Of a DNA stretch of 18,236 bases, positions 7,503-14,882 are shown one piece after another. Source of the stretch: Alphaproteobacteria bacterium. Lineage in GTDB: Bacteria > Pseudomonadota > Alphaproteobacteria > Paracaedibacterales > JAKBAR01. The stretch's first letter is position 1; each line of letters opens with the position of its first letter. The position numbers were made by a program, and so were the translations under genes. The notes below the pieces were generated by a model that saw nothing but the letters and a program-made list of their open reading frames with translations, did no database searches and was not told the origin of the DNA. The stretch spans positions 1-18,236 of the forward strand of contig JAIESS010000146.1 in the NCBI GenBank assembly GCA_019745755.1. Direction: 5' to 3'.

Positions 7503-9551
7503 ATGCGCACACCATCCCATCGACATTTTTTCCTTACTCTCACCTGCTTCACAGTATTGCCTCATGTAAGCTCTGTGGAGGCAGCACTTCCCAATGATTT
7601 TAAGGGTGCTATGAACTATCTTATAAAAAGGGAAGACACGCATCGTCTCATGGATCTTCTTACATGCCAAGAAGTCACGGATCCAGAAAATACAACCATA
7701 AAAAAATCCCCGCAATTTAAAGGAAAAGCAGGTCCCACAAGCGAAGAATTTTTGCTCATGATGAAGGGTATCGAAATCATGGTTGATAAAGATCTTGGCT
7801 CTGGAAAGGATCCTCTCCCACGCCTTGATGGTGATCATAATCTTCCCCTGTTTTTTGGAAAGCTCCCTTCAGCCGACTGGACAAAGGATGAAATCAATAG
7901 TTATCACGGCCATCTTTTTCTTATTATGCTTTCTCAAAGATATTTTAAAGAACGGCGTACAAATCCCTTTTTTAGCGATCCTTTGTTACAAGATGCTGAC
8001 CTTAAATCACATATTTTGGAAAAAATTGTGGCGGATTTTTATGAATTACCTACCCTACAGCCTGATGCAAAGCATTACTTGAAATCCGTTGCAGGAAACA
8101 AAAAAATAAGTCCTGAAAAATCCCGCGCGTTTCTTGCGCGTGTTAATGCTCTTGTTGAAAGAAACTCGGGTGTATTTAAAACATCATCCTTCTCATGGAA
8201 TGAAAAAAAATTGAAACAAATCACACAGGGAAAACACACAGGGGGCACAATGCGTTCCAGTGATCCCCTCAGTGTTCTTAAATATGAAGCAAAAAGAGCG
8301 GCAACGATGTGGTTTAAGGGCAAGGCTGATAAATACGCAAAAAAACAAGGTGATGATAAAGGACGCGATCTTGCCATTGCTTACAGTAGATTTCCTACAT
8401 CACCCGGAGAAATTGAAGCAATGCTTAAAAAAAAATTAGATAAGATTAATGAAGTCACACCGCAGACAAAAAGAGAAATATTGAGGATCCTTCAACAATT
8501 CATTGGTGGTATGTGGCTCAAGAAAAAAACAGAGATAGCACCGAAAAAGACACAGAACCAAAATCAAGGCCCGGCATGGCAACAAAAAGCACAGGACATT
8601 ACATCTCAAGGCGAAAAAATTGTTGAAAAAGTTAATATAACCATCCAAGACAATCAACAAGCACGAGATAATGCAGAAATTGAAGGTTGGGCAAATGAAA
8701 TTATAAGCAATGCTTTTGCCAATAAATTTGAAAAGTTAACACAACAAGAAAAAGAAACTATCCAACAACAACTTCATACGTTTCTGAAAAAATTAAGAGA
8801 TAAAGATCTTTTTGATTTCGAATTTCTTTTTGCCACGGGTGATCCTGTGGATTATATCGCATCACATTTTAATGCCATTTCTGATAAATCCTTTACAGGC
8901 ATCAAAAAAAGTATTGAGGAGTACACACACAAACTTGAGGTCATTCAGGAACAGAAAAAAAGACTCGACGATATTGGTCAAAAACTTCAAGCAACGCAAC
9001 TTACCCTTAACAAAGCGCTTTTTTCTGAAAATAAACCATGTATTTCTACGGGTCTCAATCATTTGTATTCCCCCTTCGAAGAGACTCTTTTCATAAACAA
9101 ACGTGCTCCTGATCCTGTCACAAACATAATATATTTTCCAGAAGATCAACGATCCTTTAATGCTATTGCTGCACTTACATCAGGGAACAACATAGGGGCC
9201 GTTCACATGAGTTCAACCCCTAAAATTGATCGCTACCTCGTTAAAGTACGCGATGTTGAAGGAACCATCAATAGACCTATATTTAAATATTTGCGTATTG
9301 AAGTATCTAATATACCCAATCAACAAAACCACATCCATGTTAAAGCCATTCGTAATGCTTTAGACTTAATTAATAGTGGTACATATGAACCGTGGATCGA
9401 AACAAGTATGGGAAATTGGGACCTTTTTGCTGTGCCTACCGTTCACAATAAAACAGGAAAGATTATTCTTCTAACCCGCCCTTATGATCAGTTCCAAAAA
9501 CAAAATCTTTTCCAAGTTCAAGATATCTATAACGCCTATCATCCAAAATAA
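7503..9551 (+). CDS. Large exported protein of unknown function
   Basis: 682 residues, not recognised. It has a basic n-region with His/Arg, a hydrophobic core FFLTLTCFTVLP, and probable signal cleavage after VEA27, so it is expected outside the cytoplasm. Residues 30-340 are mixed helical with several Lys-rich segments. About 345-400 is a Gln/Asn/Lys-rich linker. About 465-510 is a likely coiled coil (YTHKLEVIQEQKKRLDD). The last ~160 residues look like a compact beta-rich domain containing YFPEDQRSFNAIAALTSGNN and GNWDLFAVPTVHN. I see no catalytic motif I can name. No good Shine-Dalgarno sequence precedes the ATG, but the signal peptide supports this start. The gene stands alone, with about 270 bases of upstream space shared with the divergent coiled-coil gene and a strong terminator immediately behind. 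Confidence 0.82.
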   Translation: MRTPSHRHFFLTLTCFTVLPHVSSVEAALPNDFKGAMNYLIKREDTHRLMDLLTCQEVTDPENTTIKKSPQFKGKAGPTSEEFLLMMKGIEIMVDKDLGSGKDPLPRLDGDHNLPLFFGKLPSADWTKDEINSYHGHLFLIMLSQRYFKERRTNPFFSDPLLQDADLKSHILEKIVADFYELPTLQPDAKHYLKSVAGNKKISPEKSRAFLARVNALVERNSGVFKTSSFSWNEKKLKQITQGKHTGGTMRSSDPLSVLKYEAKRAATMWFKGKADKYAKKQGDDKGRDLAIAYSRFPTSPGEIEAMLKKKLDKINEVTPQTKREILRILQQFIGGMWLKKKTEIAPKKTQNQNQGPAWQQKAQDITSQGEKIVEKVNITIQDNQQARDNAEIEGWANEIISNAFANKFEKLTQQEKETIQQQLHTFLKKLRDKDLFDFEFLFATGDPVDYIASHFNAISDKSFTGIKKSIEEYTHKLEVIQEQKKRLDDIGQKLQATQLTLNKALFSENKPCISTGLNHLYSPFEETLFINKRAPDPVTNIIYFPEDQRSFNAIAALTSGNNIGAVHMSSTPKIDRYLVKVRDVEGTINRPIFKYLRIEVSNIPNQQNHIHVKAIRNALDLINSGTYEPWIETSMGNWDLFAVPTVHNKTGKIILLTRPYDQFQKQNLFQVQDIYNAYHPK

Positions 9552-9575
9552 TAGTGCATAAATAAGGGTAAAAGG

Positions 9576-9600
9576 AAAGGGGGTATGCCCCCCCTTTTTT
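9576..9600 (+). terminator. Rho-independent terminator of the 682-residue gene
   Basis: Stem AAAGGGGG (9576-9583) with CCCCCTTT (9590-9597), a six-base loop, and the T-run continuing to 9600. It sits 25 bases after the stop codon at 9551. Confidence 0.88.
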
Positions 9601-9693
9601 GTGTCTTTATAACTCACTTGTATTTTTCATTTTCAATAACTATATAAAAAAATAGCAGATAGGCATATTTTATTTAATTTTATGTGAAGGAAA

Positions 9694-10323
9694 ATGATTT
9701 TGAAAAATATCTTGAATTTAATAGCAGTTATGGTCCTTTGCTTAGGAGCATCCTCTGATATAATTGCAAGCCACAATGGTAGAGCGCAAGGAAGTGATCG
9801 TGAGTTACGGCCACGTACGACAATGCGCATTACACAAATACAAGGCCTTCCAAATGCTTATGTGACTCAAAAAAGAACGCATGCTAAGAAAAAGCACTCT
9901 AAGACCATGACGTCTCCGCTTAGAGTTCAAAAAAAAATGCCTGAAACGAAAAAGGGGCTCACTATCTATGCTGCTCGAAAAGAAGAAAAAGTAAAAAGAA
10001 GGAAAGCTTTTGCAGCCCTTGAAGTCAGACGTCAATCCCTTATTAGGGCCCTTGATGTTGATCTTAATGTGCTTAATAATCAGGAAACATACAAAGAACG
10101 TGTAACACTCCTGCATACAGACATGCCAAAACTTATTGAAAAGATACGCTATGATATTTGGTGTAACCGCGATGTTGAGATGCGTTTTAATGTCATCGTA
10201 ACGCAGGTAGAAAAAGCTTTCCCTGGCTCCAAGGATCAATTTTACAAACAGCTTTGGAGTGTTAACAATAGTTCTATGTCGAAAGCTCTTTCTTCTTTGC
10301 AATCTCTTCCTCACGGATCTTAA
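9694..10323 (+). CDS. Small exported basic protein, function unknown
   Basis: 209 residues with a signal peptide (MILKNILNLIAVMVLCLG, probable cleavage near residue 25, IIA-S). The mature part is rich in Lys and Arg in its first half (VTQKRTHAKKKHSK and ARKEEKVKRRK). A more ordinary helical C-terminal region follows (about 105-200, with WCNRDVEMRFNVIVTQVEKAF). I do not recognise a family. The start is well supported by GAAGGAAA directly before the ATG. The 3' end overlaps the convergent deformylase-family gene by 50 bases (10274-10323), so both C-termini are encoded by the same DNA on opposite strands. The charge pattern would fit a protein that binds nucleic acid or an acidic surface, but nothing in the sequence proves this. 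Confidence 0.75.
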   Translation: MILKNILNLIAVMVLCLGASSDIIASHNGRAQGSDRELRPRTTMRITQIQGLPNAYVTQKRTHAKKKHSKTMTSPLRVQKKMPETKKGLTIYAARKEEKVKRRKAFAALEVRRQSLIRALDVDLNVLNNQETYKERVTLLHTDMPKLIEKIRYDIWCNRDVEMRFNVIVTQVEKAFPGSKDQFYKQLWSVNNSSMSKALSSLQSLPHGS

Positions 10324-10930
10324 ACATTGCGTCACGGGGGCCATAAAAGCCCCCACTAGGGTAAAGGCGGCTGCAGAGTAAGCCATTGACATGATCAATT
10401 TCATGTTGAAGGAGGCGCGCAAGGAATCCATGGGCTTCGCCCTCAATAAAATGACCGTCTTCATCATAGCCTGTGTATTTTATCGATGTGGGGCGTGTGA
10501 CTTTGCCGCCTTGATCGAGCACTGAAAAACAAAACTCCCAATCAAATGTTGTGCCTGAACCTTGGATAATCTCGTAGGATGGGTTAATCAATGCTGTTGG
10601 TGGCACAACATCACGGGCATCTTCTCGAATTTTAAGTGCTTCGGGTGTCACCTGATACACAATGACTTTATACGGCGCACCTACTTGCACCGCCGCCAAT
10701 CCTGCTGCGTACAGCTTATGCTCCATCAAATCTTTCATTCCAGCGATAAGGTCTTTTATCTCTTGGGAGAGAGGGAACTCTACATCCTTTGCCGGTGTGT
10801 GAAGAACGGGTGCACGATCAGGTTGGCATGTTGTGACAATAGTGAGAGGGTTGTTATTCATAATGGGTTCCTTGTGTGTGCATGCTGTAAGAAGTAAAAA
10901 AGGGAGAGCGTAGCGTATGTTGATTGTCAT
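10274..10930 (-). CDS. def: Peptide deformylase family protein, possibly a lipoprotein
   Basis: All three deformylase motifs are present: AAGLAAVQVG (motif I, with the conserved Gln), EFCFS in place of the usual EGCLS (motif II, with the metal-ligand Cys), and QHEIDHVNG (motif III, HExxH). The iron/zinc-binding Cys and both His are kept, so removal of the formyl group from N-formylmethionine is plausible. The substitutions in motif II mark it as divergent. With the start given here it begins MTINIRYALPFLLLTACTHK, a textbook lipoprotein signal with lipobox LTAC (Cys17 of this form). That would place the enzyme on the periplasmic face of a membrane, odd for a ribosome-associated reaction. An internal ATG at 10861 has a good AAGGA 7 bases upstream and would give a 195-residue cytosolic enzyme of normal length. 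A further in-frame ATG at 10984 has no ribosome binding site. It might be a second, paralogous deformylase rather than the main one. Confidence 0.88.
   Translation of the reverse strand: MTINIRYALPFLLLTACTHKEPIMNNNPLTIVTTCQPDRAPVLHTPAKDVEFPLSQEIKDLIAGMKDLMEHKLYAAGLAAVQVGAPYKVIVYQVTPEALKIREDARDVVPPTALINPSYEIIQGSGTTFDWEFCFSVLDQGGKVTRPTSIKYTGYDEDGHFIEGEAHGFLARLLQHEIDHVNGLLCSRLYPSGGFYGPRDAMFKIREEEIAKKKELST
10869..10873 (-). promoter_or_regulatory. Shine-Dalgarno sequence for an internal deformylase start at 10861
   Basis: AAGGA on the minus strand, 7 bases before the in-frame ATG at 10859-10861 (MNNNPLTIV...). It would start a normal-length cytosolic deformylase, whereas the upstream lipoprotein-type start at 10930 has no comparable site. 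Confidence 0.5.
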
Positions 10931-11080
10931 AAGTTTTTTAAAACCAGTAATGTCTGCATGGAAGGCAAATCGTGATTGGAGCATGAAAAACTAGTGCAAA
11001 TTTAGCGAAGTTTTTTTCTTTTCACAAGAGGGGAGAATCAGGGAAATCTCATGAGAAAATATGGGGCTGTGGTCATTTTA

Positions 11081-11095
11081 TTAACTCTTTATTAA
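11081..11095. promoter_or_regulatory. CtrA-like site TTAA-N7-TTAA
   Basis: Exact match to the alphaproteobacterial CtrA full-site pattern (TTAACTCTTTATTAA). It is near-palindromic, so no strand is assigned. Confidence 0.4.
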
Positions 11096-11247
11096 AGAAT
11101 GAGATGTATTCTGATGATAGAGACGCTTTGACAGCTGTGAAGCACTCTGTTTGGCCCCTGTTTGGGGGGGGATTATGAAAAATTTTAACTTTCTGTAAAA
11201 GGGAGCTGAGCCCCTGTTTTTTCAAAAAACAAGAAGGTCCAAAGAGG

Positions 11248-11302
11248 GAGGATGGCTTCCCCCACCCTGAGGTCCTACCGAAGGGTGGGTATGGTGGGAC
11301 CT
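11248..11302. repeat. Palindromic repeat unit, copy 1
   Basis: Contains GCTTCCCCCACCCTGA and ends with a 22-base block (11281-11302) that recurs exactly in copy 2. Within the copy, CCCACCCT (11261-11268) pairs perfectly with AGGGTGGG (11282-11289), and AGGTCCTACC is a one-mismatch inverted match to GGTGGGACCT at the end, so the unit can fold strongly. Confidence 0.65.
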
Positions 11303-11309
11303 TCAAAAA

Positions 11310-11324
11310 TTAACTTTTTGTTAA
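11310..11324. promoter_or_regulatory. CtrA-like site TTAA-N7-TTAA
   Basis: A second exact TTAA-N7-TTAA match (TTAACTTTTTGTTAA), immediately after repeat copy 1 and sharing TTAACT with the first site. Confidence 0.4.
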
Positions 11325-11342
11325 TAATTGTAACATTTGAAG

Positions 11343-11426
11343 GGAAGATGCCTTCCCCCACGCCCTGTAAACCAAGAGGGGGTACCACCCCATAAAATAT
11401 CGTAAAGGGTGGGTATGGTGGGACCT
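11343..11426. repeat. Palindromic repeat unit, copy 2
   Basis: Begins with GGAAGATGCCTTCCCCCAC, similar to copy 1 (GAGGATGGCTTCCCCCAC), and ends with the same 22-base block (11405-11426). Its centre is about 30 bases longer than copy 1 and holds its own hairpin GGGGGTACCACCCC. Confidence 0.65.
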
Positions 11427-11432
11427 GTTAAG

Positions 11433-11459
11433 ATTTGTCATATTTGTCATTCTTGTCGT
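11433..11459. repeat. Tandem 9-base repeats
   Basis: ATTTGTCAT twice in exact tandem (11433-11450), followed by a degenerate third unit TCTTGTCGT (11451-11459). Iteron-like in form, but short. Confidence 0.5.
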
Positions 11460-11540
11460 AATCATTATTGTAGTAATGGCGTGGAGAGCTGTGGAGTCTT
11501 TAGGTTGAGGTGTATGGGGTTTGATCGCATACTATTTCCC

Positions 11541-11549
11541 TGTGGATAA
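11541..11549 (-). promoter_or_regulatory. Exact DnaA box
   Basis: TGTGGATAA, the complement of the consensus TTATCCACA. I found no second exact box nearby, so on its own this is weak evidence for an origin. Confidence 0.4.
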
Positions 11550-11795
11550 TTTTAATGAGGTTGCCTTAAAAAATGTTTTTTATTGTATTATTGCAACAAA
11601 ATACGTAACATTACCTCCAGTCGCTTTTTATTCTTTGATTTTATGTCGAAGAATTGAGACTCTGAAAGAGAAACCCATCTATAGTTGATAGATTAAAAAT
11701 GCAGTGCCTTTACTTTGAAAAAATATTTTGTCGAAAGCGAAAGCGTATCTGATTTCGTTTGACTGATTTTTTTCTCATTTTTTAAAGGCATGGCC

Positions 11796-13109
11796 ATGAC
11801 AGATACAATTTTTAACTACCTCACCATTGTTGATGAATTTTTATGGAGCTATATTGGCTTCACACTTGTCTCCCTCTTTGGGCTTTACTTCACCATCAAA
11901 ACACGTTTCTTCCAATTTAGAATGATGGGTAGGCTTAGGCAAACCCTCACAGACCTTAATGCGGAAGCTCATAGAGGTGCTACTGGAACCAATCCTTTAC
12001 GGCTTTACTTCGCATCTGTTGGCGGCATGGTGGGCATTGGTAATATCGTCGGCGTTGTGACAGCCGTTCTTATTGGCGGGCCCGGTGCCCTCTTTTGGTT
12101 ATGGATCGCGTCATTTTCGGGAATGCTCATTAAATATTCCGAGATTTATTTAGGGATGAAATACAGAGTTCCCAATGGCAAAGGTGGTTATGACGGTGGT
12201 CCCATGTACTATCTCAAAGCAGCCTTTGGCCTTAAAATTATCCCAATTATTATTGCTGTGTTGCTGTGTATTTACGGTGTTGAGATTTCTATTTTCCTTA
12301 TCATTACAGACACGGTGAGCCATACCTTTAGCTTTAACAAATCCATTATTATAGGCGCCTTACTTATTGCGGTGATCTACAGCAGTCTTGGAGGTATCAA
12401 ACGCCTTGCCAATATATGCTGTATTCTCATGCCGGCATTTATGATTGGTTATGTTGTCATGTGCTTGTGGGTGATTGCCCTTAATGTGAGTGAAATTCCC
12501 TCCGTATTAGGCCTCGTCTTTGATGGTGCGTTTAGTGGTCACGCACCCCTTGGTGGCTTTGTGGGAAGTACGTTTTTGATTGCGGCGCAAAGTGGTATGT
12601 CCCGTGCCGTATACTCAGGGGATATTGGTATCGGTTTTGATGCGATTATTCAAAGTGAATCACAATCCCAAAAACCAGAACACCAAGCCCGCATGGCTAT
12701 CTTCTCCCTTTTGACAGATGGTATTATTTGTACCATGAGTATGCTGGTTGTCCTTGTCACAGGCGTGTGGAATATTCACACAGATATGCAAGCCTCTGAA
12801 TATGTGGCGTTTGCTCTCTCCAATTATTTTCCGGGTACGCCTTATTTTATGGCGGTTCTCATTTTTATCGCGGGTTTTACAACGATTATTGCCTATTTTG
12901 CTGTGGGTCTCAAAAGTGCACGCTTTTTATTTCCAAAACATGGCGAGAAAATCTATTACGCTTATGCGCTCCTTGCCTTTCCTTTTTTCTCCTACTTTGA
13001 TTTTGGCCAAAGCAGAGTGTTCCTCATTATGACGCTATCGGGAGGACTGTTAATGCTTATTAATCTTATGGGTATTATTAAACTGCGCAAAGAGATCAAA
13101 TTTAAATAA
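11796..13109 (+). CDS. AGCS-family sodium/amino-acid symporter (alanine/glycine type), divergent
   Basis: Inner-membrane carrier of the alanine/glycine:cation symporter family, which couples import of small neutral amino acids to sodium. About 437 residues with roughly ten hydrophobic segments, as usual for the family. N-terminal signatures are present: SVGGMVGIGNIVGV near 75-88, GGPGALFWLW near 94-103, then KYSEIYLGMKYR and GGPMYYL near 134-140. In the second half, where most family members have a Ser-Asn-Glu-Ala-Gly motif, this protein has SRAVYSGDIGIGFDA at 269-283, so it belongs to a divergent branch and its substrate is uncertain. An ATG six bases upstream (11790) is possible, but AAAGG at 11784-11788 is spaced correctly (7 bases) only for 11796. 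Uptake of host amino acids would suit an intracellular lifestyle. Confidence 0.92.
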   Translation: MTDTIFNYLTIVDEFLWSYIGFTLVSLFGLYFTIKTRFFQFRMMGRLRQTLTDLNAEAHRGATGTNPLRLYFASVGGMVGIGNIVGVVTAVLIGGPGALFWLWIASFSGMLIKYSEIYLGMKYRVPNGKGGYDGGPMYYLKAAFGLKIIPIIIAVLLCIYGVEISIFLIITDTVSHTFSFNKSIIIGALLIAVIYSSLGGIKRLANICCILMPAFMIGYVVMCLWVIALNVSEIPSVLGLVFDGAFSGHAPLGGFVGSTFLIAAQSGMSRAVYSGDIGIGFDAIIQSESQSQKPEHQARMAIFSLLTDGIICTMSMLVVLVTGVWNIHTDMQASEYVAFALSNYFPGTPYFMAVLIFIAGFTTIIAYFAVGLKSARFLFPKHGEKIYYAYALLAFPFFSYFDFGQSRVFLIMTLSGGLLMLINLMGIIKLRKEIKFK

Positions 13110-13273
13110 AGATGGACAAGGGGGAGAAAATGCATAGGTATATCAAGCGTTCCGTGGCGTCGTGTGCGTGTAAACATGAGGAGCTAAAAAATTTTTGAAA
13201 AAGCACCGTTCCCAGTGTAATCAAACCGGTACATCCTGGCTATACTTGTTTTGAGAAGATTAAGTCAGTCATT

Positions 13274-13316
13274 GAGGGAAAGACTCCTCCCCTTAGGGAG
13301 ATGATACTTTTCCCTC
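13274..13316 (-). terminator. Nested inverted repeats at the 3' end of the methyltransferase-ankyrin gene
   Basis: Outer arms GAGGGAAA (13274-13281) and TTTCCCTC (13309-13316) are perfect complements. An inner hairpin CTCCC (13287-13291) / GGGAG (13296-13300) spans the stop codon. There is no long T-tract on either strand, so termination is plausible but unproven; it could also protect the 3' end of the mRNA. Confidence 0.4.
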
Positions 13317-14882
13317 GTTATAGCTTTCAATCACATGCTCAACGTCATAATCGCGCCTGGCCTGAGGAAGATCAAAGGCTGTATATCCTTTCTTATTTTG
13401 AAGGGCTGAGTCTGCACCATGGGTGAGCAGCCACGCTACGACATCGGATGATCTTAGTTGCACCGCATCGTGAAGGGGCGTATTACCATCTCTATCTCGG
13501 TGATTAACGTCAGCACCTTTCTTGAGATAGGTATTCAAAAGAGGTTCACGTCTCTCCATCATATCTGAGTTTTTATGCCAACCGAATAAGACCGTTTTTT
13601 TGTTCCTATCTGTGGCATTCACATCGACATCTAAACCCGATTCAAGCAAGAGCCAATCCGTCTTTTCATCATCCAATAGCATAATAAGAGGAGTTCCCTC
13701 ATCCTTGCTATTGACGTTATCTTGATGAACAGCAGCCTTAAACTGTTCTAATGTTCCGTGTTGTTTGGCTATGGCGAACAGGGGGTCAGGTGCGGGTTTT
13801 GGCGGCGCTGTATAACGTACGGCATTCTTATGTTCAATGGGCTCACGCTGATCATCTTTCATCATGGGGATCCATTTGGTATTCATCCTATGCCAATCAT
13901 CGTAATGGGTGTATAGCCATTCATAGAGCTCCCTATCCCCGTAAAACTCACTGGCCGTTGCAAAAGCAAGTGTTCGGTAAGCAATCCGATCGGGATCAAA
14001 GGTCCGGATGTACTCGTCACCCACAATAAAATTTGCATAGCTTTTTTCTTTCGTATGGACAATTCTTGGCGGAAACGCTCCACTCCCATATGATAAAGGA
14101 AGGGTGAGGGGGCGTACATCAGGTTTTCTGAGCAAAAAAGACTGGATCCAACGATCTCCATGCCCTGGTCCAATAAGAAAGGGCGCCTTTGTCATTGTAA
14201 GAAAATCAATGAGGTTCCAGACAAGTTCTTGATTATCAATCTGCCCTTCAAAAAAGACAGGGATGCCATGCATGAGTGTATGACCTGTTTTTGGACGCAA
14301 GAGGTCATACGCCTGAATAAAGGTTCCAACAGCATCATGAAAGTGGATAAAGGCAAACTCAGCGACAATCAAATCAAACTTTCCAGTGAAATCAAAGCCA
14401 AGGCTCATAAAACTTTCTTTGAGGTCTTCGATTTTAAAGGCGGAAATATTATAGAGTTTGCAGCGTCCAATTTGCTTAATTTCTGGATCGCCATAGTTTT
14501 CACCCGTTACACCCACAATATGAATAGTAACATCGTCTGGAATATCCTTTTGTTGATTGAGGTAATCGACCGTTCCTTTTGACAATCCAAATGTACCTGC
14601 GCCAATATCGAGGAAGTAAAAATCTTTTTGTTCCTTTGGGGCTGTTTTAATGAGAGTATGGAAAAAGTGTGCTGGGTCAATACTCATGATGGAGGTGCTT
14701 GTCGCCTCTCCCTGGTATAGATAATTCTTCCCGCTAGAGGAAGAGTGCTCATCAAAAGCCCATTGAATAGTTCTTTTTAGGTCCTCTGGTCTTTGAGAAA
14801 TATCAAGCCCTTTGCTTGCAGGCTCCATGGAAAAAGCCCCTGCTGAAAATGCAAGACAAATCAATAGTATAATGTGAATCAT
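13293..14882 (-). CDS. Exported SAM-dependent methyltransferase-like protein with C-terminal ankyrin repeats
   Basis: 529 residues. Residues 1-18 (MIHIILLICLAFSAGAFS) form a likely signal peptide. Residues about 85-205 look like a class I methyltransferase: FYFLDIGAGTFGLS at 88-101 is SAM-binding motif I, HIVGVTGENY may be the acidic-loop region, GKFDLIVAEFAFIHFH at 167-182 fits motif IV, and DLLRPKTG at 193-200 fits the post-IV strand. From about 365 to 510 there are ankyrin repeats. The best is RDGNTPLHDAVQLRSSDVVA (464-483) followed by WLLTHGADSALQNKKGYTAF, with earlier weaker units ending in LDVDVNATD and GADVNHRD. Ankyrin repeats bind proteins, so an exported enzyme with them is a candidate host-directed effector (inference). 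Alternative: start at Met19 (14828), preceded by AGGGG, would give a cytosolic protein. Substrate unknown. Confidence 0.85.
   Translation of the reverse strand: MIHIILLICLAFSAGAFSMEPASKGLDISQRPEDLKRTIQWAFDEHSSSSGKNYLYQGEATSTSIMSIDPAHFFHTLIKTAPKEQKDFYFLDIGAGTFGLSKGTVDYLNQQKDIPDDVTIHIVGVTGENYGDPEIKQIGRCKLYNISAFKIEDLKESFMSLGFDFTGKFDLIVAEFAFIHFHDAVGTFIQAYDLLRPKTGHTLMHGIPVFFEGQIDNQELVWNLIDFLTMTKAPFLIGPGHGDRWIQSFLLRKPDVRPLTLPLSYGSGAFPPRIVHTKEKSYANFIVGDEYIRTFDPDRIAYRTLAFATASEFYGDRELYEWLYTHYDDWHRMNTKWIPMMKDDQREPIEHKNAVRYTAPPKPAPDPLFAIAKQHGTLEQFKAAVHQDNVNSKDEGTPLIMLLDDEKTDWLLLESGLDVDVNATDRNKKTVLFGWHKNSDMMERREPLLNTYLKKGADVNHRDRDGNTPLHDAVQLRSSDVVAWLLTHGADSALQNKKGYTAFDLPQARRDYDVEHVIESYNEGKVSSP

Larger units (their letters stand above)
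10985..11789. other. Long gene-free region with repeats and replication/cell-cycle type sites
   Basis: About 0.8 kb between the divergent deformylase and AGCS symporter genes. I see no convincing coding region or tRNA. It contains two exact TTAA-N7-TTAA sites (11081-11095, 11310-11324) and a near match (11185-11199). There are two copies of a palindromic repeat (about 11248-11302 and 11343-11426), a 10-base direct repeat GCCCCTGTTT (11154, 11210), and tandem 9-mers at 11433-11459. An exact DnaA box lies at 11541-11549, followed by an AT-rich stretch to about 11640. An inverted repeat ATCTAT-N5-ATAGAT (11677-11693) lies about 100 bases before the symporter start. The mixture could be an upstream control region, a remnant repeat element or an origin; the sequence alone does not decide. 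Confidence 0.6.

Noticed and set aside
9805..10467. A 220-codon minus-strand frame opposite the small exported protein
   Set aside because: Phe/Arg/His-rich shadow spanning two real genes' DNA; no motif, and the plus-strand gene has a signal peptide and a good ribosome binding site.
11073..11306. A 77-codon minus-strand frame in the intergenic region
   Set aside because: It translates the palindromic repeat (Pro/Gly-rich start) and then spacer; no ribosome binding site or protein-like character.
13130..13198. A 22-codon frame behind AAGGGGGAG, following the symporter gene
   Set aside because: The ribosome binding site is tempting, but it is only about 3-5 bases from the ATG and the peptide (rich in Cys, Lys, Arg) has no other support.
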